Shown here: positions 6,250 to 10,236 of the stretch, piece by piece
How the letters are laid out: each line of letters opens with the position of its first letter
Position numbering within the stretch: position 1 is the first letter of the stretch
Made by a program: the position numbers and the translations under genes
The notes under the pieces: generated by a model
Databases searched by the model: none
Seen by the model: only the letters and a program-made list of their open reading frames with translations
Told to the model about the DNA's origin: nothing
Origin: Promethearchaeota archaeon
GTDB taxonomy: Archaea > Asgardarchaeota > Lokiarchaeia > Sigynarchaeales > SOKP01
Length of the DNA: 10,236 nucleotides
Assembly (NCBI GenBank): GCA_019057775.1
Contig: JAHLWT010000141.1
Coordinates: 1-10,236, forward strand
Direction of reading: 5' to 3'

Positions 6250-8172
6250 TTATTTTCTAGTAATTGTTATAGTATGAATACCGTCTTTTTTAATTTCAAT
6301 TAAAATTAATTGTTTTTCTTTATTCTCCTCTATATCTCCTTCAGATATGCTAATATCGTATCCGTTTGGGTATTGAATTTTAGGGATATAAAGAATTGTA
6401 GGTGCTGTAATCGAAGTCTTCCCATCAAATTCAAAATAGAAAGTGCCATCTTTTATGTTAAACTCCATTTTTAATGGAATTCCAGCGCATCTAATAAAAT
6501 GAGGTCTACAAAAACCTTTAATTGCCCTTCCACCGCTATTAATATCATTTGGATTCAGTTGCTGATCTTTACTAAATATTGATAAATCTTCTAAATTCCA
6601 TTGATCTCCCCATTCATTATTATTGTCAGGAGTATAGTTCCATTGCGTTGAATTCAATAGATTCTTATCTAAGGCATAATAATACATTGTAAGCGCGTTA
6701 ATATGAGTTTCCCATGCGATATCTGGTTCTGTTTTGAAATTTTTGTAGGCAGATTTATTATTTATATCAAATGCTAATCCAAACTCTCCTATAATCGTAG
6801 GGATCCTACCCCATTTTGTAATAGAAAGTTCTTTTATCATTCCTAAGTGGCGAATAAACATTGATTGAACATTTTTTTTACCGACTATGGGCTTCTCTGC
6901 TATTGGATCGTAATTAGCTTTTAACATCGGTCTTTTTGTGCCAATTGTTGCTACATCATACCAATGAGACGCATTCACAGAATTTTTCGGTATTTTAAAT
7001 GGGATATCTTCACCTCGCAGAAGTTTTTCAAATGATCCTTCAATGAACATAATTGATTCGGGCATAACACTGCGAATTGCTTCTGTAAATTTAAAAATAT
7101 AAGGGGAAAGATAAACTTCAGAAAAGTTAATTTTTTTACCATTTTTAGACATAAAGTAGTCGTTCTTTAATATTACTGGCTCTCCATTATCATCCAAATC
7201 CCATACTCCTTCTCTCTTCCAGATGGGCTCAACACCATCAAACCATGCCGAAATATTGTTTGGATTTAAGTCATCACGTTTAGTCTCTTTGATACCAAAC
7301 TTCTTTATTTCATGAAATCCGATAGATCTAGTATATCCCGCTCCTGTAAGCATAGCATCAATCGGCGTAAAAGCATAACCTAAAATATTTTTAAATCCTT
7401 TAATATTACTTCCATCTACTAATTTCTCAATCCAACCAGGATTTGGTTCATTTAAAGTATCAAAACCCAAAACTTGAGGATTATCTTTCACCCTTATTGC
7501 AATTTGTTTCATTGCACCAAAAAAATGGTTTTGTAGATAATCTTGAGCATTAACACCATCAATTTGACACGAAGGAGCAAAATCTTTCCCACCAAAAAAT
7601 AGAGTAAACATCGTACCATTAGCTAATCTATTTTCGTTTCCTGTCCAATACATAGGACTATATGACTTTGGATTATTGGGATTATATCTATATTGCATTA
7701 TAAACGCAGCTTCAGAAGCATTAAACTTAGCAAAATCAAAACCTACTTTTTCAAAAGTCCATCCAGGTGCCCCATCACCACCAGACATTCTGCTCCAGAC
7801 ATCTTGATGGGGATTTATAAAAGTGTATAAACCATAACCTTCAGCAATTTTAAGTATTTCCTCTATATAATCTAAATATTCTTTATCATATTTACCCGGA
7901 CCTTCGTGTTCAATTGCTTCCCAGGTCACTAAAAATCTTAGACAATTAAACCCCCAATGTTTTAATCGAGTGAAATGCCCATCTGCTTCCTTTATTGGAA
8001 AAGGTCGACCCACAAAAGAAACATCCTTATGATCGCTAAAATCTGTTTGAAGGTGAGTTGCTCCATTTGGGTTTGAGGGCACTTTTGAGCTTGCTGATAA
8101 GTTTACACCTCTTAAAAATACCGATCGCCCTTCAAGATCTATAAAAAATTCATTATTTACTTTTAAATTCAT
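6250..8172 (-). CDS. Cytosolic GH5 glycoside hydrolase, fungal glucosylceramidase/steryl-glucosidase-like
   Basis: A 640-residue family 5 glycoside hydrolase. The (beta/alpha)8 domain spans about 15-535: RGVN at 21-24, an Arg79-containing strand, PHQDVWSR at 121-128, a GGDGAPGWTFE loop at 131-141, NEP at 241-243 with Glu242 as acid/base, the substrate-site HWY at 403-405, and IGEFG at 461-465 with Glu463 as nucleophile. A beta-sandwich (about 555-640) follows. The GAPGWTFE loop, the TLFFGGKDFAP segment and the DTLNEPNPGW stretch recall intracellular fungal EGCrP/Egh1-type enzymes, which remove glucose from glucosylceramide or sterol glucosides (GH5 subfamily 12, from memory). The N-terminus is hydrophilic with no signal peptide, so it acts inside the cell. 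It heads a two-gene unit with the membrane protein and is divergent from the KDG kinase. The GH5 assignment is firm; the substrate is inferred. Confidence 0.9.
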   Translation of the reverse strand: MNLKVNNEFFIDLEGRSVFLRGVNLSASSKVPSNPNGATHLQTDFSDHKDVSFVGRPFPIKEADGHFTRLKHWGFNCLRFLVTWEAIEHEGPGKYDKEYLDYIEEILKIAEGYGLYTFINPHQDVWSRMSGGDGAPGWTFEKVGFDFAKFNASEAAFIMQYRYNPNNPKSYSPMYWTGNENRLANGTMFTLFFGGKDFAPSCQIDGVNAQDYLQNHFFGAMKQIAIRVKDNPQVLGFDTLNEPNPGWIEKLVDGSNIKGFKNILGYAFTPIDAMLTGAGYTRSIGFHEIKKFGIKETKRDDLNPNNISAWFDGVEPIWKREGVWDLDDNGEPVILKNDYFMSKNGKKINFSEVYLSPYIFKFTEAIRSVMPESIMFIEGSFEKLLRGEDIPFKIPKNSVNASHWYDVATIGTKRPMLKANYDPIAEKPIVGKKNVQSMFIRHLGMIKELSITKWGRIPTIIGEFGLAFDINNKSAYKNFKTEPDIAWETHINALTMYYYALDKNLLNSTQWNYTPDNNNEWGDQWNLEDLSIFSKDQQLNPNDINSGGRAIKGFCRPHFIRCAGIPLKMEFNIKDGTFYFEFDGKTSITAPTILYIPKIQYPNGYDISISEGDIEENKEKQLILIEIKKDGIHTITITRK

Positions 8173-8360
8173 TATATCTCTAAATTATTTTTTAGATGAT
8201 ATTATAAAAAAATATTTCTCTCTAAAAGTAAAAAAAGCAGTATCATCTATAAATATGTGATATTGAAAAAAATGGGCTGAATTCAAGGAAGCATTAGAAA
8301 TATTATTATAGTTCGAAGTATCATTAAACATATTCTTAGATAAAAAACTAAGATCTTATT
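8173..8360. promoter_or_regulatory. Divergent control region between GH5 and KDG kinase, with dyads
   Basis: This 188-base spacer is the longest gene-free stretch. On the minus strand a TATA-like TTTTTATAAT (8210-8201) predicts a GH5 transcript starting about 7 bases before its ATG. On the plus strand AAATATTATTATA (8298-8310) predicts a kinase transcript starting near 8331. A 9-base inverted repeat, TAGATGATA at 8193-8201 and TATCATCTA at 8241-8249, abuts the GH5 TATA box. A 13-base palindrome (AATAT-GTG-ATATT) is at 8252-8264, and AGTATCAT occurs twice (8239-8246 and 8317-8324). TCTTAG at 8334-8339 and CTAAGA at 8348-8353 could pair just before the kinase ATG. A shared regulator site is plausible but not shown. 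Confidence 0.45.
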
Positions 8361-9398
8361 ATGAATGATAAAATCGCAACATTTGGAGAGATTATGCTGA
8401 GACTTTCACCTCCTAACTTTCAACGTTTTTCACAAGCAAGGTCTTTTGATGCTATTTTTGGAGGTGGAGAAGCAAATGTAGCAGTCTCTTTAGCAAATTT
8501 TGGTTTATCTGTCGATTATATTACAAAATTACCTAATAATGATATAGGAAATGCTTGTATTAATTATATAAGGCAATTTGGAGTTAATACTGAAAAAATC
8601 GTAAGAGGTGGAAGTAGAGTAGGAATCTATTTCCTTGAGATGGGGTCATCTGTTCGAGCAAGTAAAGTTATTTACGACCGCGCTCATTCTGCGATATCAG
8701 CAGCTAAAGTAGAGGATTTTGATTGGGAGAAGATTTTTAAGGATGTAAATTGGTTTCACTGGACAGGAATTACTCCCGCAATCTCTCAAAGTCTTGCAAA
8801 TATTTGCCTTGAGGCATGCAAAGTGGCTAAGAGTAAAGGTGTTGCTATATCATGTGACTTAAATTATCGTAGTAAGCTATGGAAATACGGAAAAGAACCT
8901 TCAGAAGTTATGCCAGAACTTGTTAAATTTTGTGATGTTGCTATTGGAAACGAGGAGGATGCTGATAAAGTATTAGGCATTAAGGCGCCTGAGACGGATG
9001 TCACTTCTGGTAGATTGAATGCTGAAAATTATAGTTATGTTGTTGAAGAGATTGTAAAACAATATCCGAACTTAAAAAAAGTCGCAATAACCTTAAGAGG
9101 TTCGATTTCTGCCAGTTATAACACATGGTTTGCGATACTATATGATGGAAACGAGATGTTCGTTAGTCCAAAATATGATATTAATCCTATCATTGATAGG
9201 GTCGGAGGAGGCGATTCTTTTATGGCAGGGTTAATCTATGGATTGATCACATATAACGAAGACCTCCAGTCTTCGCTTGATTTTGCGGTTGCAGCCTCTT
9301 GTTTAAAACATACAATTATAGGAGACTTTAATTTAGTTTCCATTGATGAAGTTCTTAAATTAATGGGCGGAGATACATCTGGTCGTGTATCTCGATAA
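8361..9398 (+). CDS. kdgK: 2-dehydro-3-deoxygluconokinase (KDG kinase), PfkB family
   Basis: A 345-residue ribokinase/PfkB-family enzyme that phosphorylates 2-keto-3-deoxygluconate to 2-keto-3-deoxy-6-phosphogluconate in the cytosol. The substrate-binding GGGEANVAVSLANFG signature is at residues 34-48, a DLNYR motif at 167-171, and the ATP-site signature DRVGGGDSFMAG at 279-290 with Asp285 as catalytic base. The long match to bacterial KDG kinases, as I recall them from Firmicutes and Bacteroidota, runs through VRGGSRVGIYFLE, SKVIYDRA, NEEDADKVLGI and the final SGRVSR, so the specific name is better supported than for most PfkB proteins. Length is normal. No clear ribosome binding site precedes the ATG. 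The aldolase acting on its product starts 24 bases after its stop, and the GH5 unit is divergent. The bacterial look suggests lateral transfer if the host is archaeal. Confidence 0.93.
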   Translation: MNDKIATFGEIMLRLSPPNFQRFSQARSFDAIFGGGEANVAVSLANFGLSVDYITKLPNNDIGNACINYIRQFGVNTEKIVRGGSRVGIYFLEMGSSVRASKVIYDRAHSAISAAKVEDFDWEKIFKDVNWFHWTGITPAISQSLANICLEACKVAKSKGVAISCDLNYRSKLWKYGKEPSEVMPELVKFCDVAIGNEEDADKVLGIKAPETDVTSGRLNAENYSYVVEEIVKQYPNLKKVAITLRGSISASYNTWFAILYDGNEMFVSPKYDINPIIDRVGGGDSFMAGLIYGLITYNEDLQSSLDFAVAASCLKHTIIGDFNLVSIDEVLKLMGGDTSGRVSR

Positions 9399-9406
9399 AT
9401 TATTAA

Positions 9407-9412
9407 AAAGGT
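9407..9412 (+). promoter_or_regulatory. Ribosome binding site that decides the aldolase start
   Basis: AAAGGT at 9407-9412 lies 10 bases before the ATG at 9423 but only one base before an earlier in-frame ATG at 9414. The other AGGT sites in this window sit 6-8 bases from their start codons, so the later ATG is favoured. Confidence 0.5.
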
Positions 9413-9422
9413 AATGTTAAAT

Positions 9423-10094
9423 ATGGCAAGATTTACAAGTTTAGAAGTTTATAATACAATAATGGAACAGGGGCTTGTACCTGTTTTTTATAATGGCGAT
9501 TTTAACACAGCTAAAAATATTGTAAAAGCAATTGCTAAAGGCGGTGGAAAAATCGTTGAATTTACAAATCGAGGCGATTTTGCTTATAAAATCTTTTCAA
9601 AATTAGTCAGACTTTTTAAAATAAATGAACCTCAATTGATTTTTGGAGTTGGTTCTGTTATTGATCCTTATACTGCCGCATTATATATTAACAATGGAGC
9701 TAATTTCGTTGTTGGTCCAGCAACTAATCCTAAAGTTGCAAAATTATGTAATCGAAGAAGGATTCCTTACTCTCCAGGATGTGCTACCCCCTCTGAGATT
9801 TCATATGCCGAAGAATTAGGGTGTGAAATCGTGAAAATCTTTCCAGGAGGGTTATTAGGTGGTCCTGATTTTGTAAGATCTGTGTTAGCTCCATCTCCAT
9901 GGACTAAGATCATGCCTACTGGAGGAGTCGATATCACTGAAGAAAGTTTAAAAAGTTGGTTCGATTCTGGTATTGTGGCAGCAGGAATTGGTTCTAAACT
10001 AATTACAAAGGATTTAGTTGCTAATAACGATTGGGATGGAATTACTAAAAATGTTTTAGATACATTAGAATTAATTAAAAAGTATAAAAAATGA
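9423..10094 (+). CDS. eda: 2-dehydro-3-deoxy-phosphogluconate aldolase (KDPG aldolase)
   Basis: A 223-residue class I aldolase that splits 2-keto-3-deoxy-6-phosphogluconate into pyruvate and glyceraldehyde 3-phosphate, the last step of the phosphorylating Entner-Doudoroff branch. Numbered from the chosen start, Glu46 and Arg50 lie in the EFTNRGD segment, the Schiff-base Lys138 is in the VKIFPGG segment, and the PTGGV phosphate-binding loop is at 165-169. The protein is close in length to bacterial Eda and is of bacterial type, unlike the dihydrodipicolinate-synthase-like KDG/KDPG aldolase known from Sulfolobus. An ATG at 9414 would add three residues; the later start is preferred because it gives the family-typical MARF N-terminus and a workable AAAGGT spacing. 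It is 24 bases after the kinase that makes its substrate, so the pair is an operon. Confidence 0.93.
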   Translation: MARFTSLEVYNTIMEQGLVPVFYNGDFNTAKNIVKAIAKGGGKIVEFTNRGDFAYKIFSKLVRLFKINEPQLIFGVGSVIDPYTAALYINNGANFVVGPATNPKVAKLCNRRRIPYSPGCATPSEISYAEELGCEIVKIFPGGLLGGPDFVRSVLAPSPWTKIMPTGGVDITEESLKSWFDSGIVAAGIGSKLITKDLVANNDWDGITKNVLDTLELIKKYKK

Positions 10095-10156
10095 TAAGTC
10101 TGGAGAAAATAAAGAAGGTTAAAATCGAAAATTTAATCAGCAAGGACTTGGGGTGA
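10091..10156 (+). CDS. Possible 21-residue small ORF overlapping the aldolase stop
   Basis: An ATG overlaps the aldolase TGA in an ATGA arrangement and opens a 21-codon frame, rich in Lys, Ile and Glu (begins MISLEKIKK), that ends in TGA at 10154-10156. That stop lies inside the GGTGAGGT ribosome binding site of the next start at 10166. The layout would suit translational coupling through to the next gene. No family is recognised and such short frames arise often by chance in AT-rich DNA, so it may not be a real peptide. Confidence 0.25.
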   Translation: MISLEKIKKVKIENLISKDLG

Positions 10157-10160
10157 GGTT
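10152..10160 (+). promoter_or_regulatory. Strong ribosome binding site for the gene at the right edge
   Basis: GGTGAGGT, within 10152-10160, contains GAGGT, a good match to the 16S 3' end complement, and ends 6 bases before the ATG at 10166. It is, with the SCP2 site, one of the two best such sites in the window and is the main support for the truncated gene that follows. Confidence 0.5.
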
Positions 10161-10165
10161 TTTCA

Positions 10166-10236
10166 ATGAGTATAATAAAAATAGAAATCTTTTATTCATT
10201 CCTAATTAAAGAATCTGAAATGCTTAACATCGCAAG
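10166..10236 (+). CDS. Start of an unknown gene, truncated by the window edge
   Basis: From the ATG at 10166 an open frame of 23 full codons (begins MSIIKIEIFYSF) runs off the right end without a stop. A GAGGT ribosome binding site 6 bases upstream and the 71-base distance from the aldolase stop, with only a T5 run and no long T tract between, suggest that it is a third gene of the kinase/aldolase unit. The visible residues alternate hydrophobic and charged positions, consistent with a beta strand, but nothing allows a family call. A sugar-acid dehydratase or a regulator would be natural guesses, though the visible part supports neither. Confidence 0.5.
   Translation, partial: MSIIKIEIFYSFLIKESEMLNIA

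Noticed and set aside
9414..9416. Earlier in-frame ATG as the KDPG aldolase start
   Set aside because: It is one base after AAAGGT, too close to be used with that site, and adds three residues before the family-typical MARF N-terminus.
1..10236. Mobile element, CRISPR array, tRNA or rRNA
   Set aside because: No transposase or integrase domain, no regularly spaced repeats and no tRNA cloverleaf or rRNA-like GC-rich segment was seen in the short intergenic gaps.

Overview
The window looks like chromosomal DNA from an AT-rich archaeon, possibly an Asgard (Lokiarchaeota-like) lineage; this assignment is an inference, as no rRNA or marker gene is present. Supporting signs are compact genes in short head-to-tail pairs, AT boxes 25-30 bases before several first genes that leave little or no leader, AGGT(GA)-type ribosome binding sites before several genes, and runs of T after stop codons. 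A low-GC bacterium is not excluded, and two genes at the right end look bacterial in type.

Layout, left to right. At 101-2040 (+) lie a short-chain dehydrogenase and a Gfo/Idh/MocA oxidoreductase. At 4452-2120 (-) lie an SCP2-type lipid-carrier protein, an M24 metallohydrolase and a second short-chain dehydrogenase. At 4527-5324 (+), divergent from the SCP2 gene, lies a PIG-L/LmbE-type deacetylase. At 8172-5340 (-) lie a large glycoside hydrolase family 5 enzyme and a multi-spanning DMT/NIPA-like membrane protein. At 8361-10094 (+), divergent from the hydrolase, lie 2-keto-3-deoxygluconate (KDG) kinase and 2-keto-3-deoxy-6-phosphogluconate (KDPG) aldolase, followed by a tiny overlapping ORF and the start of another gene cut by the window edge.

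The common theme is sugar and glycoconjugate use. A plausible reading is that the cytosolic GH5 enzyme frees a sugar from a glycoside, the membrane protein moves a solute, one or more of the dehydrogenases oxidise the sugar, a dehydratase not seen here yields KDG, and the kinase/aldolase pair splits it to pyruvate and glyceraldehyde 3-phosphate (lower Entner-Doudoroff route). The last two steps are firmly supported by sequence; the earlier steps are inferred from proximity. The GH5 enzyme most resembles intracellular fungal glucosylceramidase/steryl-glucosidase-type enzymes, which is the most unusual item. The 188-base region between GH5 and the kinase holds repeated ATGATA/TATCAT motifs and dyads that may be a shared control region. 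No tRNA, rRNA, CRISPR array, transposon or integrase was seen.
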